A stretch of 64,000 nt of DNA from Mesorhizobium sp. (GCF_024710845.1 NZ_JANJTZ010000045.1:1-64000); one strand, 5' to 3'. Numbered from the stretch's first letter, positions 1 through 11,849 are shown. A program made the numbers and translations. Notes: generated from the letters alone by a model not told the origin.

Positions 1-1
1 G

Positions 2-112
2 CGGGAGCAGGGCAAACCGGGTAAGGTCGCCCTTGTCGCCATCGCCCGACAACTGCTCGTCACGGCCAATGCCCTCGTCAAGACCAATCAGACCTGGATG
101 ACAAACGCGTAA
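2..112 (+). pseudogene. C-terminal end of IS110-family-like transposase (cut by window edge)
   Basis: Frame 2 reads REQGKPGKVALVAIARQLLVTANALVKTNQTWMTNA*, resembling the C-terminus of IS110-type transposases (KPxKVALVAxxRKLLxxxNA). Whether the full gene lies to the left cannot be seen. Confidence 0.55.
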
Positions 113-201
113 ACCAATTGACTCCCAAGACAGTCGCCGGGCTCCGCTGCGCGGTCCCGGAATGACGGCGGATATGTCAACGGCTGTGCGGTCCAAGCGA
201 C

Positions 202-831
202 CTAGACCGCCATCAGTTCCCTGATTCCGTCGGCGACGAACTGTACCGCGAGCGCGGCGAGGATGACGCCGAGGAGGCGCGTCAGGATCGAGCGGCCGGT
301 CTGGCCGAGGAAGCGGTCGACGCGCTCGGCGAGGAAGAACACCAGCCAGGTCAGGAGGATGCCGGCGAGGAGGATGATCAGCAGCGCCAGCTGGCCGTAG
401 AGCGTCGGAAACGAGCCCGACAGGAGTACCGTCGCCGAGATCGCGCCCGGGCCGGCGATCAGCGGGATCGCCAGCGGAAAGGCGGCGATGTTGTGGATGT
501 GGTCGCGGGTGATGGCGACGTCGGCGCTCTTTTCCTTGCGGTCGTTGCGACGCTCGAAGATCATCTCGAAGGCAATGTAGAACAGCAGCAGCCCGCCGGC
601 GACGCGGAAGGCCGGCAAGGTGATGCCGAACATCGCCAGGATCGACGCGCCGGCGACCGCGAACAGCGCCAGGACTGCGAAGCCGATCACCGACGCGCGC
701 AGCGCCACCTGGGCGCGTTCGGACCGGTTCATGCCGCGCGTCAGCGCCAGGAACAGTGGCGCCAGCCCCGGAGGGTCGATGGTCACCAGGACCGTCACGA
801 AGGCATTGAACAGGCTCTCGATGGTCGGCAT
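202..831 (-). CDS. MarC family integral membrane protein
   Basis: 209 aa; FVTVLVTIDPPGLAPLFLALTRGM... and AFPLAIPLIAGPGAISATVLL motifs typical of MarC. Confidence 0.9.
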   Translation of the reverse strand: MPTIESLFNAFVTVLVTIDPPGLAPLFLALTRGMNRSERAQVALRASVIGFAVLALFAVAGASILAMFGITLPAFRVAGGLLLFYIAFEMIFERRNDRKEKSADVAITRDHIHNIAAFPLAIPLIAGPGAISATVLLSGSFPTLYGQLALLIILLAGILLTWLVFFLAERVDRFLGQTGRSILTRLLGVILAALAVQFVADGIRELMAV

Positions 832-855
832 GGCGTTCCCCTCCGCTCCGCCATG

Positions 856-1839
856 CTACTCCACGGGGACCGGAGCGCAACCGGCGCGCGCTCGCCCGAC
901 AACCCGAAGCGGCGAGCGATCGTGGAGCAACAGCAGCAGGGTCAGAAGCGTCCTCGCGACTTCGACGCCGAGAAAGAGCATCGCATCCGTGACGGTCCAG
1001 ACGGGGTCGGACAGGTTCGGATAGGTGTAGAGTGCAAAGGCGTCGACGACACCTTCCGGCGAGATGACGAGGAACGCGAATATGTTGTTCGCCGCATGGT
1101 ATCCCATGCACGCACCCAGATTGCCGGTGACGACGAGCAGGATTGTCGCGGCGGTCGCGAACATGAGCACCGATCCCAGCGCGACGGCGTTCATGTAGGG
1201 CAGGGCCGCAGGATCCCAGTGGGCAGCCGTGAACAGTACGACGGGCAGAGCAGCCCAGATCAGCGGGCTCGCGAACCTGTTGGCCAGGAGCTGAACCAGA
1301 TATCCGCGAAACACCACCTCCTCCGCGGAGGACTGCAGAATGATGAGGGCAGTCACGGGCACGAACGCGGCCGCCCATTCCGCAAGGGTCAGGCCGCTGC
1401 GCGCCGTGAGAAGGTGCGAAGGGTCGGGAACGAGAAGAAAGATCAGCAGGGTGACCAGACCGCATGCGATGAACGCATTGCGCAGCTCGGACAGCTCGAT
1501 CCGTCTATGCCACCCGAACAGCGTGGGCAGAGCGCGCTTGTGAACAATCCACAACACGGCCGGGGCGACGACCCATAGAACGACGATGGAGGCGAGCAAC
1601 TGGACCGGCACGATGGGACCGCCGGAGCCGAGCGAGATGAGATCGGTTATGGAGCCGATTTCGTCGCCCGCTCGCATCTTCGCGATGACCGATATGCCGA
1701 TCATCGCGAAAAAGGCCGCCACGAGCCACAGCACCGTCATCAGGACGATCCCGACAGCGATGGACGGAATGCCCCAGCGGCCCTGCCTGGCCAGCGCGAC
1801 AAAGGCGCGGAACGGCGAAGTGGTTTCGATCGCAGACAA
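856..1839 (-). CDS. CPBP family intramembrane glutamic endopeptidase
   Basis: 327 aa multi-TM protein with SSAEEVVFRGYLVQ (EExxxR) and later HxxxN-like motif. Confidence 0.85.
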   Translation of the reverse strand: MSAIETTSPFRAFVALARQGRWGIPSIAVGIVLMTVLWLVAAFFAMIGISVIAKMRAGDEIGSITDLISLGSGGPIVPVQLLASIVVLWVVAPAVLWIVHKRALPTLFGWHRRIELSELRNAFIACGLVTLLIFLLVPDPSHLLTARSGLTLAEWAAAFVPVTALIILQSSAEEVVFRGYLVQLLANRFASPLIWAALPVVLFTAAHWDPAALPYMNAVALGSVLMFATAATILLVVTGNLGACMGYHAANNIFAFLVISPEGVVDAFALYTYPNLSDPVWTVTDAMLFLGVEVARTLLTLLLLLHDRSPLRVVGRARAGCAPVPVE

Positions 1840-1991
1840 CGCCGTCTCCCCCTGAAGTGTCGCGACAGAAGGGCAAATCGCGTTCGCAGTTTCAAGGGGT
1901 TGCAGGCGTCTGCGCGGCGCCTTAGTCGCCGATCGGCGTGCCGACTCCTCTGGCAGACCTCATAAACGCATGAAACGACTAGGGTCCGGAC

Positions 1992-2130
1992 TCAGAACCA
2001 GTAACTGGCGGTTGCTGCGATGCAGACCGCCGCGAGGAAGTTTGTAGCCAGCCGATCGTATCGGGTGGCGATGCGGCGGAAGTCCTTGAGCCTGCAGAAC
2101 ATGCGCTCAATGGCGTTGCGGTCCCGGAGA
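1992..2130 (-). pseudogene. IS5-family transposase C-terminal fragment
   Basis: Minus strand reads ..RDRNAIERMFCRLKDFRRIATRYDRLATNFLAAVCIAATASYWF*, the conserved C-terminus of IS5-group transposases; no upstream part is present. Confidence 0.8.
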
Positions 2131-2268
2131 GGTGCGGCGAGAAGGAGTTCTTCCGCTTCCGGTTTGCCTTCGGCGGGATGTTGGCGAAAGCGCTGCGCTC
2201 TTTGACCTGATCTTCGGCGTCACGTTCGTCGTTTTCATGTCAATCATCATCCGCTAAAAGGTCAGACA

Positions 2269-2460
2269 ATGTACTTCATTCTCGCAATCGTTCTCTACGT
2301 GATCGGCATTGCCGTGGCGTCGGCCATCGATCCGATTTACGGAGTATTCGTTTTGGGCTTGATCTACTACACGTGGCCGATTTCGATCTTCTGTATCGTG
2401 GTGATTTGGTTGATCCTGCGCGCGCTGTTCGAGGGGCGCTTGAGACTTCCCCGATCCTAA
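2269..2460 (+). CDS. small hypothetical membrane protein
   Basis: 63 aa, two hydrophobic segments. Confidence 0.4.
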   Translation: MYFILAIVLYVIGIAVASAIDPIYGVFVLGLIYYTWPISIFCIVVIWLILRALFEGRLRLPRS

Positions 2461-2533
2461 CTCATTCCCCGAGATGGCGCCGACGCAGGACGGCCAAGCT
2501 CGCCTGCGTCGGACGTGGGCGGACTGATCGACC

Positions 2534-2911
2534 TTATTCCGGCCGGCCGCAGAAGGCCTCCAGCCGGTAGCCGTCCGGGTCGACGACGAAGGCGGCATAG
2601 TAGTTCGGTCCGTAGTCGTCGCGCAGCCCGGGCTGGCCGTTGTCGGATCCGCCGGCGGCCAGCGCGGCGGCGTGAAACGCGTCGACTGCCGCGCGCGATG
2701 GCGCGTCGAAGCAGAAATGCAGGCCCGACGCCTTGTCGGCCGGCACCGGCCGCTCCGCCGCGTTGACCCAGAGCGCCACCCGGTCGCCGCCATAGCCGAG
2801 CGAGTCGGGGCTGTCGCTGAGGCGGCTGAAGCCCAGCGGCGCGAGTGTTGCGTCGTAGAAGGCCCCAGCGTGGGCGACGTCGCGGACGCCAATCGACAGA
2901 TGATCGATCAT
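2534..2911 (-). CDS. VOC family (glyoxalase-like) protein
   Basis: MIDHLSIGVRDVAHAGAFYDATLAPLGF...VVDPDGYRLEAFCGRPE; start placed at the internal Met of the longer ORF. Confidence 0.88.
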   Translation of the reverse strand: MIDHLSIGVRDVAHAGAFYDATLAPLGFSRLSDSPDSLGYGGDRVALWVNAAERPVPADKASGLHFCFDAPSRAAVDAFHAAALAAGGSDNGQPGLRDDYGPNYYAAFVVDPDGYRLEAFCGRPE

Positions 2912-3029
2912 GTTTGTCCTCCTTGTTGAATTCGCGAGACAATTGGTCGTTCGCGTTGTGTCAGCAGAGATGGGGAGAATGGCGGGGTTCCGTTGCCGCG
3001 GCTTGGGAAAAACTGCTATTTTGCGCGCC

Positions 3030-3968
3030 ATGACTTCGGTTTCACGAACCATTGCGGCCGGGAACGGCTGGCGGGCGGACGACGTGGTCTGCACGGCCGC
3101 CCGCGGCGACCGGCCGTTCGAGGAGGCGCACGGCGACTTCTGCGTCGCGGCGGTCACCGCCGGCACGTTCCGCTACCGGACGACCCAGGGGACCGCGATG
3201 CTCGCGCCCGGCGCCCTGCTTCTGGGCAATGAAGGATCGTGTTTCGAATGCGGCCATGAGCACGCGGCGGGCGATCGGTGCCTGTCGTTCCATTTCAGCG
3301 GCGCTCTCCTCGACCAGATCGTGGAGCACTTGCCCGGCCTGACACGTGTCGGCTTCGATGCGCCGCGCGTTCCCGCGATGCCGGAACTGAGCCGGCTCCT
3401 CGCCGAGGCGGAGGCGGCGCGCGACGATGGCGAACCGGCCGAGATGGAGGAAATCGGGCTGCGCCTGGCCGGGGCGGCGTTGACGCATTGCGCCGGCGCC
3501 AGACCGGCGGCTCCGCCACGCCGCGCTGACCAGCGGCGGGTGGCCGAGGCCGTGCGCCTGATCGAGATCGACCCGGCGCGGCCGACCGATATCTCGGCGC
3601 TCGCTTCCGGCGCCGCCACCAGCCCGTTTCACTTCCTGCGCGTCTTCCGCCAGGTCACGGGCCAGACCCCTTACCAGTTCGTGCTCGCACGCCGGCTGAA
3701 CCTCGCCGCGGTCAGGCTGCGCCGGACGGCCGAGCCGATTTCCGCCATCGCCTTTGACGCCGGCTTCAACGATCTGTCGACCTTCAACCGGCGCTTCAAA
3801 CGCGTGATCGGGCTGACGCCGGCCGCGTTTCGCGCCGCCGGCGCCGGTGGCAGGAGGGGTGTGCCGGAAGGGAAAGGCGCAGCCGATTCCGGCGCGTCGG
3901 GGCGCATTCCGGGCAACGGCCGCAGGGCAGTCTCCGCGGGCGTCTCAATAAATCATGCAAGCGATTGA
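3030..3968 (+). CDS. AraC family transcriptional regulator
   Basis: C-terminal double HTH: FHFLRVFRQVTGQTPYQFVLARRLNLAAVRLRRT...FNDLSTFNRRFKRVIGLTPAAFR. Confidence 0.88.
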   Translation: MTSVSRTIAAGNGWRADDVVCTAARGDRPFEEAHGDFCVAAVTAGTFRYRTTQGTAMLAPGALLLGNEGSCFECGHEHAAGDRCLSFHFSGALLDQIVEHLPGLTRVGFDAPRVPAMPELSRLLAEAEAARDDGEPAEMEEIGLRLAGAALTHCAGARPAAPPRRADQRRVAEAVRLIEIDPARPTDISALASGAATSPFHFLRVFRQVTGQTPYQFVLARRLNLAAVRLRRTAEPISAIAFDAGFNDLSTFNRRFKRVIGLTPAAFRAAGAGGRRGVPEGKGAADSGASGRIPGNGRRAVSAGVSINHASD

Positions 3969-4073
3969 TAATATTGCGTAATTATCGCCTGTGAAACAGT
4001 CTGTCGAGGTTGGAGAATCCGCCCCGCTTCCTATATAAGGAAGTGTTGATTCTGCTATGAAGTGTGACGCCAA

Positions 4074-6848
4074 TTGAGTGACCTGACCAAGCCGCCGCAG
4101 GGCGAGGGGCCGGACGGCATCGAGCCCGTCTCCATCATCGAGGAGATGCAGCGCTCCTATCTCGACTATGCGATGAGCGTCATCGTCAGTCGCGCGCTGC
4201 CCGACGTGCGCGACGGGATGAAGCCGGTTCACCGCCGCATTGTCTATGCGGCGCATGAGAGCGGCTATCACTGGAACCGCAAGCATGTGAAGTCGGCCCG
4301 TCCGGTGTCGGACGTGATGGGTAAGTATCACCCGCATGGCGACGCCTCGATCTACGACGCGCTGGTGCGCATGGCGCAGGACTGGTCTCTGCGCGTGCCG
4401 CTGATCGACGGGCAGGGCAATTTCGGCTCCATCGACGGCGATCCGCCGGCGGCGATGCGCTACACCGAGGCGCGCCTGACCAAGGTCGCGCACGAACTGA
4501 TCGAGGACATCGACAAGGATACGGTCGATTTCCAGGACAATTACGACGGCTCCGATAGCGAGCCGAAAGTCCTGCCGGCGCGCTTCCCCAATCTGCTGGT
4601 CAACGGCTCGGGCGGCATCGCGGTCGGCATGGCGACCAATATCCCGCCGCACAATCTCGCCGAGGTCTGCAACGCCGCCATCGCGCTGATCGACAATCCG
4701 GCAATCGAACTGCCCGACCTGATGGACATCATCCCGGGTCCCGATTTCCCGACCGGCGGCATCATCCTCGGCCGTTCCGGCATCTACTCCGCCTATTCGA
4801 CCGGTCGCGGTTCGGTGCAGATGCGCGGACGCGTCGAGATAGAGCAACGCGCCAACGACCGCGAGGCGATCATCGTCGACCAGGTTCCCTATCAGGTGAA
4901 CAAGGCGACGATGATCGAGAAGATGGCCGAACTGGTGCGCGAGAAGCGCATCGAGGGCATTTCCGACATCCGCGACGAGAGCGACCGGCAGGGCTACCGC
5001 GTCGTCATCGAACTGAAGCGCGATGCGAACGCCGAAGTCATCCTCAACCAGCTCTACCGCTTCACGCCGCTGCAGACGTCGTTCGGCGTCAACGCGGTTG
5101 CGCTCAACGGCGGCAAGCCGGAGCAGATGACGCTGATCGACATGCTGAAGGCGTTCAACCAGTTCCGCGAGGAAGTGGTGAGCCGGAGGACGAAATTCCT
5201 GCTGCGCAAGGCGCGCGAACGCGCCCATGTGCTGGTCGGCCTGGCAATCGCGGTCGCCAATATCGATGAAGTGATCAGAGTGATCCGCAGCGCGCCCGAC
5301 CCGCAGTCGGCGCGCGACCAGTTGATGACGCGCCGCTGGCCGGCGCACGACGTGGAATCGCTGATCCTGCTGATCGACGACCCGCGCCATCGCATCAACG
5401 AGGACGGCACCTACAATCTTTCGGAAGAGCAGGCGCGCGCGATCCTCGAACTGCGCCTTGCCCGCCTCACCGCGCTCGGCCGCGACGAGATCGCCGACGA
5501 GCTGAACAAGATCGGCGCTGAGATCACCGATTTCCTCGACATCCTGGCGTCCCGCGTGCGGATCCAGACGATCGTCAAGGACGAGCTTGCCGCCGTGCGC
5601 GACGAGTTCGGTACGCCGCGGCGCACCGAGATCGTCGACGGTGGCGCGGATATGGACGACGAGGACCTGATCCAGCGCGAGGACATGGTCGTGACCGTCA
5701 CGCATACCGGCTACATCAAGCGCGTGCCCCTCTCGATCTATCGGGCGCAGGCGCGCGGCGGTAAGGGCCGCTCCGGCATGTCGACCAAGGACGAGGATTT
5801 CGTCACCCGGCTGTTCGTCGCCAATACGCACACGCCGATCCTGTTCTTCTCCTCGCGCGGCATCGTCTACAAGGAAAAGGTGTGGCGTCTGCCGATCGGC
5901 ACGCCGCAGTCGAAGGGCAAGTTCCTGCGCAACATGCTGCCGCTGGAAGAAGGCGACCGCATCACCGCGATCCTGCCGCTGCCCGACGAATCCGAGTGGG
6001 ACAAGCTCGACGTGATGTTCGCCACCACGCGCGGCACGGTCAGGCGCAACAAGCTGTCCGACTTCGCCGACGTGAAGCGCAACGGCAAGATCGCGATGAA
6101 GTTCGACGAAGAGGGCGACGCGATCCTCGCGGTCGAGACCTGCACGGAGAACGACGACGTGCTTTTAACGGCCGATTCCGGCCAGTGCATCCGCTTCCCG
6201 GTCACCGACGTGCGCGTGTTCAAGGGTCGTGATTCGACCGGCGTGCGCGGCATCGCCATGGGCGAGGGCGACCGCGCTATCTCGATGACCATCCTCGAGC
6301 ATGTCGATGCCTCGGCAGCCGAACGTGCCGCCTATCTGAAGCGCTCCGTTGCCGAACGCCGGCTGGCCTCTGCGGAAGGCGAGGAAGGCGTGGAGGACGT
6401 GGCGCTGACCAACGAGGAGGTCGGCGAGGAGACCGAACTGTCCGACGAGCGCTACGAGGCGTTGAAGGCGCACGAGCAGTTCGTGCTGACGGTGACCGAA
6501 TACGGTTATGGCAAGCGCTCGTCGTCCTATGACTTCCGTGTCATCGGCCGTGGCGGCAAGGGCATTCGCGCTACCGACGTGTCGAAGGTCGACGAGATCG
6601 GACGGCTCGTCGCCGCGTTCCCGGTCGATGCCTCGGACCAGATCATGCTGGTCTCGGACGGCGGACAGGTGATCCGCGTGCCTGTCGAAGGCATCCGCTT
6701 CGCCAGCCGCGCCACCAAGGGCGTGACCGTGTTCAAGACGGCGGAAGGCGAGAAGGTCGTCTCGGTCGAGAGGATATCCGACGCGTCGGAGGAAGACGGC
6801 GAGGGTCAGGCGGAATCGCCGGCGCAGCCCGAGGCGCCGACGGAGTAG
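4074..6848 (+). CDS. gyrA: DNA gyrase subunit A
   Basis: 924 aa; [82 protein letters not shown] start. Confidence 0.98.
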   Translation: MSDLTKPPQGEGPDGIEPVSIIEEMQRSYLDYAMSVIVSRALPDVRDGMKPVHRRIVYAAHESGYHWNRKHVKSARPVSDVMGKYHPHGDASIYDALVRMAQDWSLRVPLIDGQGNFGSIDGDPPAAMRYTEARLTKVAHELIEDIDKDTVDFQDNYDGSDSEPKVLPARFPNLLVNGSGGIAVGMATNIPPHNLAEVCNAAIALIDNPAIELPDLMDIIPGPDFPTGGIILGRSGIYSAYSTGRGSVQMRGRVEIEQRANDREAIIVDQVPYQVNKATMIEKMAELVREKRIEGISDIRDESDRQGYRVVIELKRDANAEVILNQLYRFTPLQTSFGVNAVALNGGKPEQMTLIDMLKAFNQFREEVVSRRTKFLLRKARERAHVLVGLAIAVANIDEVIRVIRSAPDPQSARDQLMTRRWPAHDVESLILLIDDPRHRINEDGTYNLSEEQARAILELRLARLTALGRDEIADELNKIGAEITDFLDILASRVRIQTIVKDELAAVRDEFGTPRRTEIVDGGADMDDEDLIQREDMVVTVTHTGYIKRVPLSIYRAQARGGKGRSGMSTKDEDFVTRLFVANTHTPILFFSSRGIVYKEKVWRLPIGTPQSKGKFLRNMLPLEEGDRITAILPLPDESEWDKLDVMFATTRGTVRRNKLSDFADVKRNGKIAMKFDEEGDAILAVETCTENDDVLLTADSGQCIRFPVTDVRVFKGRDSTGVRGIAMGEGDRAISMTILEHVDASAAERAAYLKRSVAERRLASAEGEEGVEDVALTNEEVGEETELSDERYEALKAHEQFVLTVTEYGYGKRSSSYDFRVIGRGGKGIRATDVSKVDEIGRLVAAFPVDASDQIMLVSDGGQVIRVPVEGIRFASRATKGVTVFKTAEGEKVVSVERISDASEEDGEGQAESPAQPEAPTE

Positions 6849-6866
6849 TTCCTCCGTCGGTTCCGC

Positions 6867-7004
6867 TCAGTCGATCAGGCCGAAGGGCCGTGTGGAGCGG
6901 ATCTTCTGCTCCTGCCGCGCGCGGCGGCTTTCCTCGTGGAAGCCGAAGGCGGTCGCGATCAGCATGGCGATGGTCATTGCGGCGGCAAGCATCAGAATGA
7001 TCAT
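6867..7004 (-). CDS. small membrane-anchored hypothetical protein (45 aa)
   Basis: Read by eye: MIILMLAAAMTIAMLIATAFGFHEESRRARQEQKIRSTRPFGLID*; one TM helix then basic tail; below the size cut-off of the supplied ORF track. Confidence 0.5.
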   Translation of the reverse strand: MIILMLAAAMTIAMLIATAFGFHEESRRARQEQKIRSTRPFGLID

Positions 7005-7180
7005 GGCGTCTTCTCCTTGACAGCAGTAACGGGCGAAAGCCGTTTCGGTTTCACTGTCTTGCCCCGCACATTGCCGTGATCATCTTGAACTTGATCTGAG
7101 CGGGTCGTTCATTCGCCGTTCATCTCACCTACCGCGATGGCGAATTGCCTTCTGTGAGCGAGATCACTAGAAGCACCGCC

Positions 7181-7681
7181 ATGACAAAACGCATCGCCAT
7201 CTACGCAGGCTCCTTCGACCCGCTGACCAACGGGCATCTCGACGTGCTGAAAGGCGCGCTCACCATTTCGGACAAGATCTTCGTGGCGATCGGCATCCAG
7301 GTCTCCAAGACACCTGTGTTCAGCCTCGAGGAACGCGTCAAGCTGATCGAAGCCGCGGCCCGCGACGAACTCGGCGACGACGCCCGCAAGCTGGAGGTCA
7401 TCTCCTTCGAGGGATTGCTGATCGACGCCGCGCGCAAATATGGCGCGCAGATCATGATCCGCGGCCTGCGCGACGGCACCGATCTTGACTACGAGATGCA
7501 GATGGCCGGCATGAACGAGACGATGGCGCCGGAACTCCAGACCGTGTTTCTGCCCGCGAGCCCGTCGGTGCGTACGATTACCGCCACATTGGTCCGCCAG
7601 ATCGCGTCGATGGGCGGCGACATCCGTCCTTTCGTCCCGGCGGTCGTCGCGAAGGCGCTGGCGGCCAAGTTCGCATCCTGA
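7181..7681 (+). CDS. coaD: pantetheine-phosphate adenylyltransferase
   Basis: [23 protein letters not shown] ... [20 protein letters not shown]. Confidence 0.97.
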   Translation: MTKRIAIYAGSFDPLTNGHLDVLKGALTISDKIFVAIGIQVSKTPVFSLEERVKLIEAAARDELGDDARKLEVISFEGLLIDAARKYGAQIMIRGLRDGTDLDYEMQMAGMNETMAPELQTVFLPASPSVRTITATLVRQIASMGGDIRPFVPAVVAKALAAKFAS

Positions 7682-7698
7682 CCTTTCCGGAGCATTGC

Positions 7699-8277
7699 AT
7701 GAACAGACGCATCTTCGTTTCCGCCCTCGCGCTCGGCGCGATGCTGCTCGGGCAGCCGGCCTTCGCCGCCGATCCCGAGAACACGATGATCATCACGCTG
7801 AAGGACGGCGACGTCACGATCGCGCTCAGGCCCGATCTCGCACCCAAGCATGTCGAGCGGATCAAGCAGCTCGTGCGCGAAGGCGCCTATGACAACGTCG
7901 CCTTCCACCGCGTGATCCAGGACTTCATGGCCCAGACGGGCGACGTGCAGTTCGGCGACATGGAGGACGGCTTCAACGCCTCACGCGCCGGAACGGGCGG
8001 TTCCGACAAGCCCGACCTGCCTGCCGAATTCTCGTCGACGCCCTTCGTGCGGGGCGTGCTCGGCATGGCCCGCTCGCCGGACCCGAATTCCGCCAACTCG
8101 CAGTTCTTCATCATGTTCACGGAATACCCGTCCCTCAACGGCGACTACACGGTCGTCGGCGAGGTTGAGAAGGGCATGGAATTCGTCGACAAGATCAAGC
8201 GGGGCGCGGGCGAAAATGGCGAAGTCGCCGACCCCGACCGCATGATCAAGGTCCGCATCGCGGCCGACAACAAGTAA
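7699..8277 (+). CDS. cyclophilin-type peptidyl-prolyl isomerase, exported
   Basis: Signal peptide MNRRIFVSALALGAMLLGQPAFAA then cyclophilin motifs FHRVIQDFMAQTGD, SQFFIMF. Confidence 0.93.
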   Translation: MNRRIFVSALALGAMLLGQPAFAADPENTMIITLKDGDVTIALRPDLAPKHVERIKQLVREGAYDNVAFHRVIQDFMAQTGDVQFGDMEDGFNASRAGTGGSDKPDLPAEFSSTPFVRGVLGMARSPDPNSANSQFFIMFTEYPSLNGDYTVVGEVEKGMEFVDKIKRGAGENGEVADPDRMIKVRIAADNK

Positions 8278-8294
8278 AGAAGGAAGGATACCCA

Positions 8295-8768
8295 ATGGCC
8301 GAGATCAAGGATCCGGAAAACACGCTCATCATGGAGACGACCAAAGGCAAGGTCGTGATCCAGCTGCTCCCTGACGTAGCGCCCAAGCACGTCGCCCGGA
8401 TAAAGGAACTCGCCCGCGAGAAGTTCTACGACGGCGTGGTCTTCCACCGCGTCATCGAAGGCTTCATGGCCCAGGGCGGCGACCCGACGGGCACCGGAAT
8501 GGGCGGCTCGGACAAGCCGAACCTGCCCGCCGAGTTCAACAACATGCCGCATGTGCGCGGCACCTGCTCGATGGCGCGGTCGTCGAGCCCCAACTCCGCC
8601 AACTCGCAGTTCTTCATCTGCTTCGGCGACGCGGCCTTCCTGAACCGCCAGTACACGGTGTGGGGGCAGGTGATCGAGGGTATGGAAAACGTCGACAAGA
8701 TCAAGCGCGGCGAACCCGTGCGCGATCCAGATTCGATCAAGACCATGCGGGTGGCTGCGGACGCCTGA
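8295..8768 (+). CDS. cyclophilin-type peptidyl-prolyl isomerase, cytoplasmic
   Basis: FHRVIEGFMAQGGDPTGTGMGG, NSQFFICFGDAAFLN. Confidence 0.95.
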   Translation: MAEIKDPENTLIMETTKGKVVIQLLPDVAPKHVARIKELAREKFYDGVVFHRVIEGFMAQGGDPTGTGMGGSDKPNLPAEFNNMPHVRGTCSMARSSSPNSANSQFFICFGDAAFLNRQYTVWGQVIEGMENVDKIKRGEPVRDPDSIKTMRVAADA

Positions 8769-8770
8769 TC

Positions 8771-9163
8771 ATGAAGCGCGCTCTTCTCGCCGCCGCACTG
8801 CTCGCATCTGCCGCCTGGCCCGCCCAGGCGACCGGAGAGTTGTCGTGTGGCGGCGAGGGCGTCGGCATCGACCTGCTCGTCGGCCACATAGACGTGCTGT
8901 CCATTTCCCGTGCGGTGATCACCATCGGCGACCAAACGTGGTCATCGACCCCCGAATCCTATCCGGGGACGCCGATCACCGTCGGCCAGGGGTTTGAGGA
9001 CGACCGCATGTTGGCGGTCGACTTCACCGACGAGAACGTCAACGAAATCATCGGCCGCCTGCGTGTCGTGAAGGCGGAAGAGGGCGACAGCCGGGTTGCC
9101 GGTGGCGTGTTCACCTTCAAGGGCAAGGGCGCCTTCGTCGTGGACTGCTCCGAGATCCAATGA
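8771..9163 (+). CDS. hypothetical exported protein
   Basis: [30 protein letters not shown] signal peptide; overlaps queA start. Confidence 0.65.
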   Translation: MKRALLAAALLASAAWPAQATGELSCGGEGVGIDLLVGHIDVLSISRAVITIGDQTWSSTPESYPGTPITVGQGFEDDRMLAVDFTDENVNEIIGRLRVVKAEEGDSRVAGGVFTFKGKGAFVVDCSEIQ

Positions 9164-10236
9164 AGGTCGACCTGTTCGATTTCGACCTGCCGGAGGACCG
9201 CATCGCGCTCCGCCCGGCGGCGCCCCGCGACTCCGCCAAGCTGCTGGTCGTCAGGCCGGGTGAGGCTTTCGCCGATCGCGTCGTCAGCGATCTTCCCGGC
9301 CTTTTGCGTGCCGGAGACGCGCTCGTCTTCAACGACACGAAAGTCATTCCCGCGCAGCTCAGCGGGTTGAGGCGCCGGGGCGAGACGTCCGCGCAGGTCG
9401 ATGCCACGCTGCACATGCGTGTCGGGCCGGACAGCTGGCGCGCATTCCTGCGTCCCGCCAAGCGCGTCGCGGTGGGCGATCGCATCGCTTTCGGCCACAC
9501 AGAAAACATCTGCCTGATGGGTGCGCTCGACGCGACCGTGGAGGAAAAGGGCGAGGGCGGCGAGGCGCTGTTGCGCTTCGACTTCTCCGGCGCGACGTTG
9601 GACGAGGCGCTGCATACGGTCGGCCATATCCCGCTGCCACCCTATATCGCGTCGAAGCGTCCGGACGACGAGCGCGACCGGATCGACTACCAGACCGTCT
9701 ATGCCGACGAGGAAGGCGCGGTCGCAGCACCTACGGCCGGACTGCATTTCACGCCGGAGCTCTTCGCGGCGCTCGATGCGGCCGGAATCGAGCGGCATTT
9801 CGTGACGCTGCATGTCGGCGCGGGTACGTTCCTGCCGGTCAAGGCCGACGACACCGCCGATCACAAGATGCATGCCGAGACCGGCACGATCTCGGCGACG
9901 ACGGCTTCAGCGCTGAACGCAGTCAGGGCGCGGGGAGGGCGCATCGTCGCCGTCGGCACGACGTCGCTCAGGCTGATGGAGAGCGCCGCGAGCGAGGACG
10001 GGACGTTGTCTGCCTGGACCGGACCGACCGACATCTTCATCACGCCGGGCTATCGTTTCCGCTTCGTCGACGTGCTGATGACCAACTTCCACCTGCCGCG
10101 CTCGACGCTGTTCATGCTCGTATCCGCTTTTTGCGGGCTGGAGACGATGCGGGCGGCGTATGCGCATGCGATCGCGAGCGGGTATCGGTTCTATTCGTAT
10201 GGTGACGCGAGCCTGTTATTCAGGGCGAAGCAATGA
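9160..10236 (+). CDS. queA: S-adenosylmethionine:tRNA ribosyltransferase-isomerase
   Basis: [31 protein letters not shown] ... GAGTFLPVK ... [17 protein letters not shown]. Confidence 0.97.
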   Translation: MKVDLFDFDLPEDRIALRPAAPRDSAKLLVVRPGEAFADRVVSDLPGLLRAGDALVFNDTKVIPAQLSGLRRRGETSAQVDATLHMRVGPDSWRAFLRPAKRVAVGDRIAFGHTENICLMGALDATVEEKGEGGEALLRFDFSGATLDEALHTVGHIPLPPYIASKRPDDERDRIDYQTVYADEEGAVAAPTAGLHFTPELFAALDAAGIERHFVTLHVGAGTFLPVKADDTADHKMHAETGTISATTASALNAVRARGGRIVAVGTTSLRLMESAASEDGTLSAWTGPTDIFITPGYRFRFVDVLMTNFHLPRSTLFMLVSAFCGLETMRAAYAHAIASGYRFYSYGDASLLFRAKQ

Positions 10237-11363
10237 CGCCAACCTTCCAGTTCACCCTTCACGCCACCGACGGGGCGGCGCGCAACGGCGAGATTTCCAT
10301 GCCGCGCGGCACGATCGTGACGCCGGCCTTCATGCCGGTCGGCACCGGCGGAACGGTGAAGGCGATGTATATGGACCAGGTGCGCGGCGCCGGCGCCGAC
10401 ATCATCCTGGGCAATACCTATCACCTGATGCTGCGTCCCGGCGCCGAGCGGGTGGCGCGGCTCGGCGGGCTGCACGAGTTTGCGCGCTGGCCGTGGCCGA
10501 TCCTGACCGATTCGGGCGGTTTCCAGGTCATGTCGCTGTCGAAGCTGCGCAAGCTGACCGAGGACGGCGTCACCTTCCGCTCGCATATCGACGGCTCGCC
10601 CTGGCACATGACGCCGGAGCGCTCGATCGAAATACAGGGGTTGCTCGATTCCGACATCCAGATGCAGCTCGACGAATGCGTGGCACTGCCGGCTATGCGC
10701 AAGGAGATCGAGCGGGCGATGGAACTGTCGCTGCGCTGGGCCGAGCGCTGCAGGGCGGCCTTCGGCGACCAGCCCGGCAAGGCGATGTTCGGCATCGTCC
10801 AGGGCGGCGACGATGCCGACCTGCGCGTCCGCTCGGCGCAGGCGCTGAGGGCGCTGGAGCTGAAGGGCTATGCCGTCGGCGGGCTGGCGGTGGGCGAGCC
10901 GCAGGCGGTGATGCTCAAGATGCTGGAGGCGACCTGCCCGGAGCTTCCGGCCGAGAAGCCACGCTACCTGATGGGCGTCGGCACGCCCGATGACATCGTC
11001 AAGTCGGTGGCGCGCGGGATCGACATGTTCGACTGCGTGATGCCGACGCGCGCCGGTCGCCATGGCCTTGCCTATACGCGCCGCGGCAAGATCAACCTCC
11101 GCAACGCCCGCCACGCCGACGACCCGCGGCCGCTCGACGAGGAGAGCGACTGTCCGGCCGCGCGCGACTACAGCCGCGCCTATATCCACCACCTGATCCG
11201 CTCGGGCGAGGCGCTGGGCGGCATGCTGCTCACCTGGAACAATATTTCCTACTATCAGGACCTGATGCGCGGGTTGCGCGCGGCCATCCGCGAACAGCGC
11301 TTCGTCGACCATGCGGCGCAAGTGACGGAAGGCTGGGCGAGGGGCGATATTCCGCCCGTCTGA
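10233..11363 (+). CDS. tgt: tRNA-guanine transglycosylase
   Basis: [54 protein letters not shown]. Confidence 0.97.
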   Translation: MTPTFQFTLHATDGAARNGEISMPRGTIVTPAFMPVGTGGTVKAMYMDQVRGAGADIILGNTYHLMLRPGAERVARLGGLHEFARWPWPILTDSGGFQVMSLSKLRKLTEDGVTFRSHIDGSPWHMTPERSIEIQGLLDSDIQMQLDECVALPAMRKEIERAMELSLRWAERCRAAFGDQPGKAMFGIVQGGDDADLRVRSAQALRALELKGYAVGGLAVGEPQAVMLKMLEATCPELPAEKPRYLMGVGTPDDIVKSVARGIDMFDCVMPTRAGRHGLAYTRRGKINLRNARHADDPRPLDEESDCPAARDYSRAYIHHLIRSGEALGGMLLTWNNISYYQDLMRGLRAAIREQRFVDHAAQVTEGWARGDIPPV

Positions 11364-11441
11364 ATTCGTGCGCCGTGACGGAAACTTCCGGACCGCAATC
11401 ATCGTATCTGCGGCGGTGTCCCTCTCTCGCGAAGGCTTCGG

Positions 11442-11849
11442 ATGAGATATGTTGCCGCCTATGTGATTGCTCTTGCGATCTTTCTCGTTCTCGACGCGCT
11501 GTGGCTGGGCCTTGTCGCCCGCGGCTTCTACATGTCTCGGATCGGCGACCTGATCCTCGACCAGCCGCGCTGGGGCGTGGCGGCCGTGTTCTACGCGCTC
11601 TACGTGGTCGGCCTGGTCTATTTCGCCGTCTCGACCGGGCTCGACCCGGCGCGTCCGGCCGTCGCGGCGCTCAACGGCGCGCTGTTCGGCTTCTTCGCCT
11701 ACCTCACCTACAATGCCACCAACCTGTCCACGCTGAAGGGCTACAGCGCGCTGGTCGCGGCGGTCGATACGACATGGGGCACGATCATGGGCGCCGCCGT
11801 CGCCGGTCTGACGGTTATCGCGCTCGGGCTGCTCAGGATGGCGGACTGA
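11442..11849 (+). CDS. DUF2177 family membrane protein
   Basis: 135 aa; LDALWLGLVARGFYMSRIGDLI, YLTYNATNLSTLKGY. Confidence 0.8.
   Translation: MRYVAAYVIALAIFLVLDALWLGLVARGFYMSRIGDLILDQPRWGVAAVFYALYVVGLVYFAVSTGLDPARPAVAALNGALFGFFAYLTYNATNLSTLKGYSALVAAVDTTWGTIMGAAVAGLTVIALGLLRMAD

Noticed and set aside
3945-5831. 628-aa minus-strand ORF opposite gyrA
   Set aside because: Antisense shadow of gyrA with typical HDRVGA-rich composition.
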